Assembly (NCBI GenBank): GCA_937903315.1 | Contig: CALCZO010000050.1 | Location: 1-14,727, forward strand | Direction of reading: 5' to 3' | DNA: 14,727 nucleotides | Origin: an uncultured Alphaproteobacteria bacterium | GTDB taxonomy: Bacteria; Pseudomonadota; Alphaproteobacteria; Rhizobiales; Beijerinckiaceae | Shown here: positions 8,458 to 14,727 of the stretch, in pieces | Numbering within the stretch: position 1 is the first letter of the stretch | Layout: every line of letters begins with the position of its first letter | The notes under the pieces: model-generated | What the model was told of the DNA's origin: nothing | The model's input: only the letters and a program-made list of their open reading frames with translations | The model's database searches: none | Translations under genes and position numbers: made by a program

Positions 8458-8967
8458 ATGGCAGGGGCATTCAGCGTGGCGACAATCCTACCCGGTCTCG
8501 ATGATCTGCGCCCGCATCTGGTGCGCGGCGGCCGCCTGATCGGCATCGATCTCGGCACCACGACCATCGGTCTGGCGCTGTCGGATGTCGAATACCGGAT
8601 CGCCAGCGCGCTGCGCACCATCCAGCGCACGAAATTCCGGCAGGATGCGGAGGCGCTGCGTCAGGCTGCGGCCGAGTTCGGTGTGGTCGGCCTCGTCATC
8701 GGCCTGCCGCTCAACATGGACGGCTCGCACGGCCCGCGCGTACAGGCGACCCGCGCCTTCGTGCGCAATCTCGGTCCGATCCTGCCGCTGCCGGTCGCCT
8801 ATTGGGACGAACGCCTGTCCACCGTCGCCGCCGAGCGGGTGCTGATCGCGGCCGACCTGTCGCGGGCGAAGCGCGGCGCGGTGATCGACGCCACCGCCGC
8901 CGCCTATATCCTTCAGGGCGCGCTCGATCGTCTGGCGCGCCCCGTGGACATCACTCAGGGCCCGTAG
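8458..8967 (+). CDS. ruvX: Holliday junction resolvase-like protein RuvX (YqgF)
   Basis: RuvX/YqgF proteins have an RNase H-like fold and are linked to 16S rRNA 5'-end processing and to Holliday junction resolution. Visible motifs are the strand IGIDLGTTTIGLALSD with its catalytic Asp, VVGLVIGLPLNMDGS, the acidic YWDERLST and the last acidic site VIDATAAAYILQGAL. The product is 169 residues from ATG 8458. GTG 8476 is a good alternative: AGGGG lies 8 bases upstream of it, and relatives have about 20 residues before the first strand. ATG 8416 is unlikely, as it has no ribosome binding site and lies beside that of the divergent hydrolase. The stop overlaps the next, antiparallel gene by 13 bases. 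Confidence 0.93.
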   Translation: MAGAFSVATILPGLDDLRPHLVRGGRLIGIDLGTTTIGLALSDVEYRIASALRTIQRTKFRQDAEALRQAAAEFGVVGLVIGLPLNMDGSHGPRVQATRAFVRNLGPILPLPVAYWDERLSTVAAERVLIAADLSRAKRGAVIDATAAAYILQGALDRLARPVDITQGP

Positions 8968-9494
8968 TGGTCGTCGTAATAGACCCGCGGTGCCGGGCGA
9001 TAAGTGCGCCGGGCGGCGCGGTTCTGGGCCCGCTGCTGTTCGATCGCATAGGGCGAGCCGCCGTCGATCGCAGGCTGGTTGCGCAGCCGGCGCGGCGCGA
9101 CATAGCCATAGGGCTGCGGCGGCGCGTAGTAGCCGTAGGACGGCGGCGTGCTGTAGCGGTAGGGCCGATAGCCGTAGACCGGCGCGGGAGCCGGCGGCGC
9201 ATAGCCGTAATCATAATAGGCCGGCTGGCGCGGCTGGCTGGCGGCAACCGCCGCAGCGCCGATGGCCAGAGCGCCGATCACGGCGGCAGCAGCAGCGGCA
9301 TTGCCGCCCCCGCGACGCCCGTAATACCGCACCGGACCACGGCGACGATACTGAACCTCTTCAACGACAGGTGCGACGCCGGGATCGCGATTGACCGGCA
9401 ACGGCAGCGCAGCCGCCGGCTGTGCCAGCGTCGCCATCAGCGTCAGCCCGACCACCGCACCGAGCCCGCCTCGCCCCGAAATCATCTGACCCAT
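8955..9494 (-). CDS. Small secreted Tyr/Pro/Gly-rich protein
   Basis: This 179-residue protein has a likely Sec signal peptide (hydrophobic core about 11-29; cleavage probably after QPAAA, residue 29). After an Arg/Tyr-rich piece (49-62) comes an Ala/Gly-rich hydrophobic stretch (64-86), then a low-complexity region (93-133) rich in Y, P and G with repeated YGY/PYxY units, and an Arg/Gln-rich, aromatic end (VYYDDHYGP). The layout resembles BA14K-type rhizobial proteins, but I do not see the Trp-Cys signature of that family. Location is probably periplasm or cell envelope; the function is unknown. ATG 9494 is chosen for GGAAAGGAAA just upstream and the signal peptide; the frame stays open far upstream, but that part is antisense to the transporter gene. 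The gene overlaps the ruvX end by 13 bases. Confidence 0.8.
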   Translation of the reverse strand: MGQMISGRGGLGAVVGLTLMATLAQPAAALPLPVNRDPGVAPVVEEVQYRRRGPVRYYGRRGGGNAAAAAAVIGALAIGAAAVAASQPRQPAYYDYGYAPPAPAPVYGYRPYRYSTPPSYGYYAPPQPYGYVAPRRLRNQPAIDGGSPYAIEQQRAQNRAARRTYRPAPRVYYDDHYGP

Positions 9495-9556
9495 GGCACT
9501 TTCCTTTCCATTCTGCCGCAACGGGCAGTAGCGCAGTCCTAGCGCCCCGGCTATGA

Positions 9557-9575
9557 ACCGGCACTGAATGCCGGT
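9557..9575. repeat. Perfect inverted repeat between divergent genes
   Basis: ACCGGCA (9557-9563) and TGCCGGT (9569-9575) are exact complements around CTGAA. The element lies 21 bases before the transporter start and 62 bases before the secreted-protein start. It could be an operator that serves both genes, or a hairpin in the transporter leader. Confidence 0.45.
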
Positions 9576-9596
9576 CACCCCCGGCCGGAACCTGCC

Positions 9597-10520
9597 ATGC
9601 CCCCTGTTCTCGACAGCGTTGCCACGCTTCTCCTGATCACCCTGCTCGGCTGGGTGATGAAGCAGACCCGATTCGTCACCGACGAGCAGTGGCACGGCTT
9701 CGAGCACATCTGCTATCAGGTGTTCTTTCCCGCGCTGATCATCCATGCGCTGGCCAAAGCCGATCTCGCCGCCGTGCCCTCGGTCCGTTTTGCCGGCGCG
9801 ATCATTGCCACGGTGGTGACCGGCGGAGCACTGATCCTGCTGACCGCGCCGTTGGTGATCCGGCTGACCGGCATGTCGCTGCCAGCATTCTCCTCGGTGT
9901 TTCAGGGGGCGATCCGCTGGAACACCTTCATGGCCTTCGGCCTCGTCGAACGGCTCTATGGTGCCCGCGGCATGGCGCTGATCGCGATCGCGCTCGCCGG
10001 AATCATCCCGATCATCAATGTCGCCTCGGTGATGGTGCTGCGCCGCTGCGGCAACGGCTCGGGCGGGCGGATCAGAGTGCTCGGCCTGCTCAAGAACCCG
10101 TTCATCTGGTCGAGCCTCGTCGGGCTGGCGATCAATCTTGTCGGCGTGCCCCTGCCCGGCCCGGTGATGGCCGCTGCCGACATTACCGGTCGCGCCTCGC
10201 TGGTGGGCGCGCTGCTGCTCGTCGGCTCCGGCCTGCGCCTCACCGATCTGGGCCGGCCGGACGCGCCGATGCTGCTGTCTTCGGTGTTCAAGCTGTTCGC
10301 CATGCCGCTGATGGCTGCCGGATTCGGCACTCTGGCCGGCATCACGGGCAACGATCTCGGCGTGCTGGTGCTGTGTGGCGCGGTGCCGACGGCGAGCGCC
10401 GCCTACATCCTGTCGCGCCAGATGGGCGGCGACCATCGGCTGATGGCGGCGATCACCACGCTCCAGACCCTGGCAAGCGCCGTCACCCTGCCGCTGATGC
10501 TGCTGCTGCTCGTCCGCTGA
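9597..10520 (+). CDS. AEC family transporter (auxin efflux carrier-like)
   Basis: AEC-family permeases are secondary carriers of the inner membrane; bacterial members move dicarboxylates such as malate or malonate, or other small anions. The 307-residue product is almost entirely hydrophobic, with about ten helices and a central polar break (about 149-166). Typical motifs are NTFMAFGLVERLYGARGMAL (109-128), KNPFIWSSLVGLAINLVGVP (166-185), GSGLRL (210-215) and GAVPTASAAYILSRQMGGD (261-279). The substrate cannot be assigned. ATG 9597 has only a weak purine stretch (GGAA) upstream. It diverges from the secreted-protein gene and ends 8 bases from the dprA stop, tail to tail. Confidence 0.92.
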   Translation: MPPVLDSVATLLLITLLGWVMKQTRFVTDEQWHGFEHICYQVFFPALIIHALAKADLAAVPSVRFAGAIIATVVTGGALILLTAPLVIRLTGMSLPAFSSVFQGAIRWNTFMAFGLVERLYGARGMALIAIALAGIIPIINVASVMVLRRCGNGSGGRIRVLGLLKNPFIWSSLVGLAINLVGVPLPGPVMAAADITGRASLVGALLLVGSGLRLTDLGRPDAPMLLSSVFKLFAMPLMAAGFGTLAGITGNDLGVLVLCGAVPTASAAYILSRQMGGDHRLMAAITTLQTLASAVTLPLMLLLLVR

Positions 10521-10528
10521 TCTGCCGC

Positions 10529-11758
10529 TCAGGCAACCAGCGAGACGCGGTTGCCGCCGTGCCGCTCGATTCGCCCGTCGAGTTCCAGATCGAGCATATG
10601 CCCCTGCACTTCGGTCAGGCTGAGGCCGCTGAGGCGCATCACCTCGTCGACATCCAGCGGCACCGGCCCAAGCACCGACAGAAGCCGCGCCCGGCCATCG
10701 CCGGCGGGCGGCCCGAGTTCCTCCGCCATCGGCCAGTCCGCCAGCTCCGGCAGTGCCGACGGCTCGCCGAACCCGGCCTCGTCGCCGAGCAGTTCATCCC
10801 ACAGCGGCTCGTGCCGGTATGTTGGTGTCGGCCCCGCCGCCATGCCGGCGAGCGCATCGCCGAACAGGTCCGGGCTGGTGACGATCGGCGCCAGTTCCCG
10901 CACGACATCCTCGACGCCGGCACACAGATGCGCGCCGCTGCGGATCAGGTCATTGGTCCCTTCCGCGCGCGGATCGAGCGGCGAGCCGGGCACCGCGAAC
11001 ACCTCGCGGTTCTGTTCGAGCGCGAACCGCGCCGTGATCAGCGAGCCGGATTTCAGCGCCGCCTCGACCACGACCGTGGCGTAGGACAGGCCGGAAATGA
11101 TGCGGTTGCGGCGCGGAAAGTCGCGCCCGCGCGGTTCCCATCCGAACGGCATCTCGCTGACCACGGCGCCGGTCTCCTGAATGGCCCGCATCAGCCCGAC
11201 ATTCTCGGGCGGATAAGGCCGGTCCAGCCCGCCGGCCAGCACCGCGACCGTGCCGAAGGGCAGCGCGGCGGTATGGGCCGCAGTGTCGATCCCGCGCGCC
11301 AGCCCAGAGGCGACGGCGTAACCGTTCTGCGTCAGCCCGCGCGCCAGCTTTTCGGCAAAGCTGCGCCCCGCACCCGACGCGTTGCGCGCCCCGACCATCG
11401 CGACCATCGGCAGACGGAACACACGCGGATTGCCCATTACGGCCAGCAACGGCGGCGCGCCGGCAACGGTTTTCAGCAGCCCCGGATAGTCAGGTTCGCC
11501 GATGGCGACGAACCGTGCGCCAAGCGCCGCCGCCGCCTCCATCTCGCGCATCGCATCATCGACGCTGACGGGTCGGATATGGCCCTTGCCGCGCGCGCGG
11601 AGCAGATCGGGCAGCGCGGCGAGCGCCGCCCCCGCCCCGCCGAAGCGATTGATCAGCGCGGTGAAGGTCAGCGGCCCGATCGTCTCGGTCCGGCTGAGGC
11701 GCAGCCAGTCGCAGCGCTGGCTGTCGCTGAGCCTGAGCCCGCCGCCCTGTCCGCTCAT
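10529..11758 (-). CDS. dprA: DNA processing protein DprA (Smf)
   Basis: DprA binds incoming single-stranded DNA and loads RecA during natural transformation; many non-competent bacteria keep it. The 409-residue product has an N-terminal SAM/HhH-like part (about 12-60), the Rossmann-like core with VGARNASGAG (122-131), SGLARGIDTAAH (151-162), FPRRNRIISGLS (214-225) and SGSLITARFALEQNREVFAVPG (237-258; GTNDLIRSGA follows at 267-276), and a C-terminal winged-helix domain (about 355-409) as in long proteobacterial forms. ATG 11758 overlaps the plsY stop in ATGA, a classic coupling. The frame extends upstream to 11962, but that part is antisense-like sequence within plsY. It is the last gene of the - strand pyrB-to-dprA run and converges with the AEC gene. 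Confidence 0.96.
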   Translation of the reverse strand: MSGQGGGLRLSDSQRCDWLRLSRTETIGPLTFTALINRFGGAGAALAALPDLLRARGKGHIRPVSVDDAMREMEAAAALGARFVAIGEPDYPGLLKTVAGAPPLLAVMGNPRVFRLPMVAMVGARNASGAGRSFAEKLARGLTQNGYAVASGLARGIDTAAHTAALPFGTVAVLAGGLDRPYPPENVGLMRAIQETGAVVSEMPFGWEPRGRDFPRRNRIISGLSYATVVVEAALKSGSLITARFALEQNREVFAVPGSPLDPRAEGTNDLIRSGAHLCAGVEDVVRELAPIVTSPDLFGDALAGMAAGPTPTYRHEPLWDELLGDEAGFGEPSALPELADWPMAEELGPPAGDGRARLLSVLGPVPLDVDEVMRLSGLSLTEVQGHMLDLELDGRIERHGGNRVSLVA

Positions 11759-12339
11759 GCCTTCTTTCCGATCCTGCCCTCGGTGCCGGCGCGCAGCCGG
11801 GCGATATTCTCCGAGTGCTTCCACCACAACAGCGCCGCAAGCACGGCCATCAGCCCGGCCATGCGGGGCGATCCCGTCAGCATAAGGAACATCGGCGTCG
11901 CCGCGCTCGCCACCAGCGCAGCCAGCGACGAATAGCGTGACGCAAACGCCACCGCGATCCACAGCACGACGAAGAAGGCAAACGCCTGCCAGTCGAGCCC
12001 GAGCAGAATGCCAAGATAGGTCGCCACCCCCTTGCCGCCCCTGAAGCCGAGCCAGACCGGAAACAGATGGCCGAGAAAGGCCCCGAGGCCGGCAACCAGC
12101 GCCGCCTCGCCGCCAAGCAGATGCCGCGCGGCCAGCACCGCGACGGTGCCCTTCAGCGCATCGCCCAGCAGGGTCGCCGCCGCCAGTCCCTTGCGCCCGG
12201 TCCTCAGCACGTTGGTCGCGCCGATATTGCCCGAGCCGATCGTGCGGATGTCCTGCGTGCCGGCAAATCTGGTGATCACCAGCCCGAACGGGATGGAACC
12301 GAGGAGATAACCGAAACCAAGGGCGACAAGCAGCATCAT
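11755..12339 (-). CDS. plsY: Glycerol-3-phosphate acyltransferase PlsY
   Basis: PlsY is an inner-membrane enzyme that moves the acyl group from acyl-phosphate to sn-glycerol-3-phosphate, the first acylation in phospholipid synthesis. The 194-residue product has all three active-site motifs: GSIPFG (14-19) leading to GSGNIGATNVLRTG (36-49), GD.LKG (59-64), and GHLFPVWLGFRGGKGVAT (90-107). Hydrophobic helices fill the rest. Two adjacent ATGs (12339 and 12336) are possible starts and no strong ribosome binding site is seen. It follows the dihydroorotase-like gene after 70 bases and overlaps dprA by 4 bases. The plsY-dprA pair next to pyrC is a familiar alphaproteobacterial arrangement. Confidence 0.96.
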   Translation of the reverse strand: MMLLVALGFGYLLGSIPFGLVITRFAGTQDIRTIGSGNIGATNVLRTGRKGLAAATLLGDALKGTVAVLAARHLLGGEAALVAGLGAFLGHLFPVWLGFRGGKGVATYLGILLGLDWQAFAFFVVLWIAVAFASRYSSLAALVASAATPMFLMLTGSPRMAGLMAVLAALLWWKHSENIARLRAGTEGRIGKKA

Positions 12340-12385
12340 GGGACAGCCGGGATCAGACAGGATGGCACGCGGGCGGCACCCTTCA

Positions 12386-12413
12386 TTGATAGCGCAACCG
12401 CAAGGCGCTTCAA
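12386..12413 (-). promoter_or_regulatory. Possible plsY-dprA promoter
   Basis: On the - strand TTGAAG (12408-12413, over the end of the upstream gene) and TATCAA (12386-12391) are 16 bases apart in the 70-base gap before plsY. The match is modest, and read-through from pyrB is the alternative. Confidence 0.2.
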
Positions 12414-13714
12414 CGGCTTTCGTACACCACGCGGCCCGCGACCACCGTCAGCAGCACCCTGCCGGTCATCCGCGCCTCGTCAAACGGCGTGTTGCGGCAG
12501 CGCGAATGCAGTTGCGTCGCATCGACCACCCACGGCAGATCGGGATCAAACACGATGACATCGGCCGGCGCGCCGCGCTCCAGCCGCCCGCCGGGCAGTC
12601 CGAGCAGGTCGGCCGGGCGGGTCGACATCGCATGGAGCAGGCGCGCCAGCGTCAGATGGCCGGAATGGACCAGCCGCAGCCCCGCCGCCAGCATCGTCTC
12701 GACCCCGATCGCCCCGTTGGCGCACTCCACGAACGGCTGGCGCTTGGTCTCGACATCCTGCGGGTTGTGGTCGGAAACGATGACATCCACCGTCCCGTCC
12801 GCCACCGCCGCGACCAGGGCGAGCCGCTCATCCTCGGTCCGGAGCGGCGGCGACAGTTTGAGGAAGGTACGGTATTCGCCGATGTCGTTCTCGTTCAGCG
12901 ACAGGTGATTGATCGAGGTGCCCGCCGTCACCGGCAGCCCGGCCGCCTTGGCGCGGGCCAGCACGTCGAGCGACTCCGGGCAGGTCACGACCGCCGCATG
13001 ATAGCGCCCGCCGGTCATCCGCACGATCCGCATGTCGCGTTCGAGCGGGATGGTCTCCGCCTCGCGCGGCACGCCGGGCAGGCCCATGCGCGAGGCAAAC
13101 TCGCCCTCGGTCACCACGCCCTCGCCAACCAGCGACGGCTCTTCGAGATGCTGCATCACCAGCACATCGAACATCGTGCCGTAGCTCAGCGCACGGCGCA
13201 GCACCTGCGCATTCGTCACCGTGCGGGTTGCATCGGTGAACAGCACGGCGCCCGCTTCCTTGAGCAGGCCGAACTCGGTCATCTCCTTGCCAGCCAGCCC
13301 CTTGGTCAGGGCTGCGGCCGGATGGATGCGGACGATGCCAGTCGCGCGCGCGCGCCTCAGCACGAAGTCGACAATCGCTGCCTCGTCGACCACCGGATCG
13401 GTATCGGGCATCGTGATGACCGTCGTCACCCCCCCGGCGGCAGCCGCCGCGCTCAGCGTTTTCAGCGTCTCGCGGTATTCCGCGCCCGGCTCGCCCATAT
13501 GCACCCGCATGTCGACAAGGCCCGGCGCGACCACCGCGCCATGGCAATCGTGGACATGCGTACCGTCGCTGACCGCGCTTTCGACAAGGCCCGGGCCGAG
13601 ATCGCGGATCATCCCGCCCTCGATCAGCAGCCCGCCCCTGCGCTCGGTGCCGGTAGCCGGATCGACAAGCAGCGCGTTGGTCAGCAGCAGCGGGCGGCGG
13701 TCAGTCTCGGGCAT
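12410..13714 (-). CDS. pyrC: Dihydroorotase-like protein, probably non-catalytic (pyrX-like)
   Basis: The 434-residue product is an amidohydrolase-fold dihydroorotase homologue, 3' of pyrB. The fold is clear: PGLVD (64-68), AAAGGVTTVITMPDTDPV (91-108), HPAAALTKGL...EMTE (131-147), IVSDHNPQD (312-320), STRPADLLGL (364-373). The active site is eroded compared with type I enzymes: the HxH metal motif is R70-V-H72, the substrate-binding Arg of HLREPG is Gly74, the usual DDG ligand region reads FTDAT (159-163), and the later metal-binding His is replaced in HAAVVTCPES (239-248). Asp315 and His189 remain. Pseudomonas has a similar inactive partner (PyrC'/PyrX) needed for aspartate transcarbamoylase assembly, so a structural role with PyrB is likely. 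It overlaps the upstream small gene by 14 bases. Confidence 0.9.
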   Translation of the reverse strand: MPETDRRPLLLTNALLVDPATGTERRGGLLIEGGMIRDLGPGLVESAVSDGTHVHDCHGAVVAPGLVDMRVHMGEPGAEYRETLKTLSAAAAAGGVTTVITMPDTDPVVDEAAIVDFVLRRARATGIVRIHPAAALTKGLAGKEMTEFGLLKEAGAVLFTDATRTVTNAQVLRRALSYGTMFDVLVMQHLEEPSLVGEGVVTEGEFASRMGLPGVPREAETIPLERDMRIVRMTGGRYHAAVVTCPESLDVLARAKAAGLPVTAGTSINHLSLNENDIGEYRTFLKLSPPLRTEDERLALVAAVADGTVDVIVSDHNPQDVETKRQPFVECANGAIGVETMLAAGLRLVHSGHLTLARLLHAMSTRPADLLGLPGGRLERGAPADVIVFDPDLPWVVDATQLHSRCRNTPFDEARMTGRVLLTVVAGRVVYESR

Positions 13715-13979
13715 GATCGTTTTTCCTGCCGAAATGCGAAAAGAAGCGCAGCCAGAACCAGACCAGCGCCACGAAGAAGAAAATCAGGATGGCCCCGAAC
13801 AGGCCGATGATGAACACCAGCCACAGCGGCTGGCCGGCATCGACCGCAAACCAGACGAAGGTGCCCACCGCCATCGCCATGACGACCGCGACGACCCTTG
13901 CCTTGGCCCGGATCGCACCGATCACCATCGCGGCCAGTGCGGCGTCGACCGGCGGCTGCTTGTCGTCAGCGTCGGACAT
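13701..13979 (-). CDS. Small two-helix membrane protein, function unknown
   Basis: I do not recognise this 92-residue protein. A charged N-terminus (MSDADDKQPP) is followed by an amphipathic stretch (11-27), two hydrophobic helices at about 28-48 and 51-80, the second rich in Phe and Trp (LIFFFVALVWFWLRFF), and a basic tail (HFGRKNDHARD). A short hairpin topology with both ends inside fits the charges. ATG 13979 has GGGGAG about 7 bases upstream and is preferred over an in-frame ATG at 14033. The 3' end overlaps the start of the dihydroorotase-like gene by 14 bases, so the two are probably co-translated. It may be a membrane partner or an unrelated passenger in the pyr cluster. Confidence 0.78.
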   Translation of the reverse strand: MSDADDKQPPVDAALAAMVIGAIRAKARVVAVVMAMAVGTFVWFAVDAGQPLWLVFIIGLFGAILIFFFVALVWFWLRFFSHFGRKNDHARD

Positions 13980-14036
13980 GCCGGGCTCCCCGAAAACGCC
14001 TGAGAACACCGCCGGTCCGGCAGGCCGGGACACGGC

Positions 14037-14228
14037 TCATATCCGTCGGCGTCCCATCCGGTCGACCCATTCGGTCAGAACCAGAATGCCGGCGAGAACC
14101 GCAATGCCCGCAAGGCCGCCACCGGTGGCCAGCCCGCCGCCAAGGATGCCGCCGACAATTCCGATCCCCAGAATAGCGCGCCGGGCCCAGCGGAATTCCA
14201 TGATGAACTGCATGAGAAGATCGATCAT
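14037..14228 (-). CDS. Small Gly-rich membrane protein, function unknown
   Basis: This 63-residue protein is unrecognised. Residues 1-17 (MIDLLMQFIMEFRWARR) form a likely amphipathic helix, followed by a long Gly/Ala/Ile/Leu-rich hydrophobic segment (18-52) with GG and GxxxG-like spacing, and a basic end (EWVDRMGRRRI). The segment can hold one long helix or a tight helical hairpin. ATG 14228 is chosen because GAGGG lies 7 bases upstream; an ATG at 14273 would overlap the pyrB end. The gene starts 10 bases after the pyrB stop and ends 57 bases before the next small membrane gene, so all are probably on one transcript. Confidence 0.72.
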   Translation of the reverse strand: MIDLLMQFIMEFRWARRAILGIGIVGGILGGGLATGGGLAGIAVLAGILVLTEWVDRMGRRRI

Positions 14229-14238
14229 GACCGCGCCC

Positions 14239-14727
14239 TCACCCGTTCGGCAGGCGGCGCGCCAGCGCCTCAAGCACCGCCATGCGCACGGCCACGCCCA
14301 TTTCCACCTGTTCGCGGATCAGCGACTGCGCGCCGTCCGCCACGGCGGAGGAAATCTCGACGCCCCGGTTCATCGGGCCGGGGTGCATCACCAGACAATC
14401 GGGTTTGGCAAACGCCAGCTTGTCCTGATCAAGGCCGAAAAAGTGGAAATACTCTTTGGCGGACGGGATGAAGGAGCCGTTCATCCGCTCGCGCTGGAGC
14501 CGCAGCATCATGACGATGTCCGCGTCCTTCAGCCCCTTCTTCATGTCGGTGTAGACCTCGACGCCCATCCGGTCGAGCCCGGCCGGCAGCAGCGTCACCG
14601 GACCGACACAGCGGACCCGCGCGCCCAGCGCCGACAGACAGATGATGTTCGAGCGGGCAACGCGGGAATGGGCGATGTCGCCGCAGATCGCCACCGTCAG
14701 CCCCTCGATCCGCCCCTTGTTGCGGCG
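14239..14727 (-). CDS. pyrB: Aspartate carbamoyltransferase catalytic subunit, C-terminal half (5' end outside window)
   Basis: PyrB joins carbamoyl phosphate and aspartate to N-carbamoylaspartate in pyrimidine synthesis. The frame is open to the window edge; 162 residues are visible, about half of the usual ~310-320. They include GDIAHSRVARSN (aspartate-domain entry motif), the loop VMMLRLQRERM, which contributes aspartate-binding residues, and the closing motif HPGPMNRGVEI followed by the C-terminal helices (LIREQVEMGVAVRMAVLE). The carbamoyl-phosphate motif STRTR lies outside the window. It is the first visible gene of the - strand cluster; the degenerate dihydroorotase two genes later fits a PyrB-PyrX type complex. 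Confidence 0.96.
   Translation of the reverse strand, partial: RRNKGRIEGLTVAICGDIAHSRVARSNIICLSALGARVRCVGPVTLLPAGLDRMGVEVYTDMKKGLKDADIVMMLRLQRERMNGSFIPSAKEYFHFFGLDQDKLAFAKPDCLVMHPGPMNRGVEISSAVADGAQSLIREQVEMGVAVRMAVLEALARRLPNG

Noticed and set aside
9495..10436. Upstream extension of the secreted-protein frame (- strand)
   Set aside because: The frame stays open to 10436 but lies antisense to the transporter gene. The signal peptide and ribosome binding site at 9494 mark the true start.
9689..11935. Very long + strand open frame (about 748 codons)
   Set aside because: It runs out of frame through the AEC transporter gene and then antisense to all of dprA. Both real genes have full family motifs; the frame is open because of high GC and its protein is Arg/His/Gln-rich noise.
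11759..11962. N-terminal extension of dprA
   Set aside because: It would overlap plsY by about 200 bases; the added residues resemble out-of-frame plsY, and the ATGA junction at 11758 is a natural start.
13337..13360. Short run of alternating CG (gcgcgcgcgc) as a repeat element
   Set aside because: It lies inside the dihydroorotase-like coding region (Arg/Ala codons) and reflects base composition only.
12338..13810. Long + strand open frame opposite the dihydroorotase-like gene
   Set aside because: It is a shadow: Arg/His-rich product without motifs, opposite a protein with clear amidohydrolase motifs.

Overview
The window is a dense, high-GC stretch of ordinary-looking chromosome. It almost certainly comes from an alphaproteobacterium of the Hyphomicrobiales (Rhizobiales) type. 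The reasons are the neighbourhood alr-radA-cvpA-purF-SDR, the run pyrB...pyrC-plsY-dprA, the character of the proteins (for example a pyrB-linked dihydroorotase with a degenerate metal site), and a CtrA-like sequence. I cannot name a genus. No insertion sequence, phage gene, tRNA, rRNA or CRISPR array is visible, and no gene-free stretch exceeds about 130 bases.

Left part (1-5008, all + strand): the 3' part of alanine racemase (alr), radA (DNA repair), cvpA (membrane protein), purF (first step of purine synthesis) and a short-chain dehydrogenase. alr/radA and purF/SDR are packed as tightly as translationally coupled genes. radA and cvpA are separated by an 83-base leader that holds a promoter-like pair, a perfect 12-base palindrome and a GC-rich hairpin.

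Middle part (5013-8401, - strand): read from right to left, a UPF0173-type metal-dependent hydrolase, an unrecognised tail-anchored membrane protein, gatC and gatA (tRNA-dependent amidotransferase subunits). gatA meets the SDR gene tail to tail, and both stop codons lie in one 10-base palindrome. A CtrA-like site lies in front of the unrecognised gene.

Right part: ruvX (+) diverges from the hydrolase and overlaps by 13 bases, tail to tail, a gene for a small secreted Tyr/Pro/Gly-rich protein (-). That gene diverges from an AEC-family transporter (+) across a spacer with a perfect inverted repeat. From 14727 down to 10529 a - strand cluster reads pyrB (partial), two small membrane-protein genes, a dihydroorotase-like gene, plsY and dprA. 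It links pyrimidine synthesis, phospholipid synthesis and DNA processing.

No clearly new multi-gene system is evident. The best leads are the probably non-catalytic dihydroorotase (pyrX-like), the two small membrane proteins placed between pyrB and pyrC, the tail-anchored protein with the CtrA-like site, and the secreted low-complexity protein.
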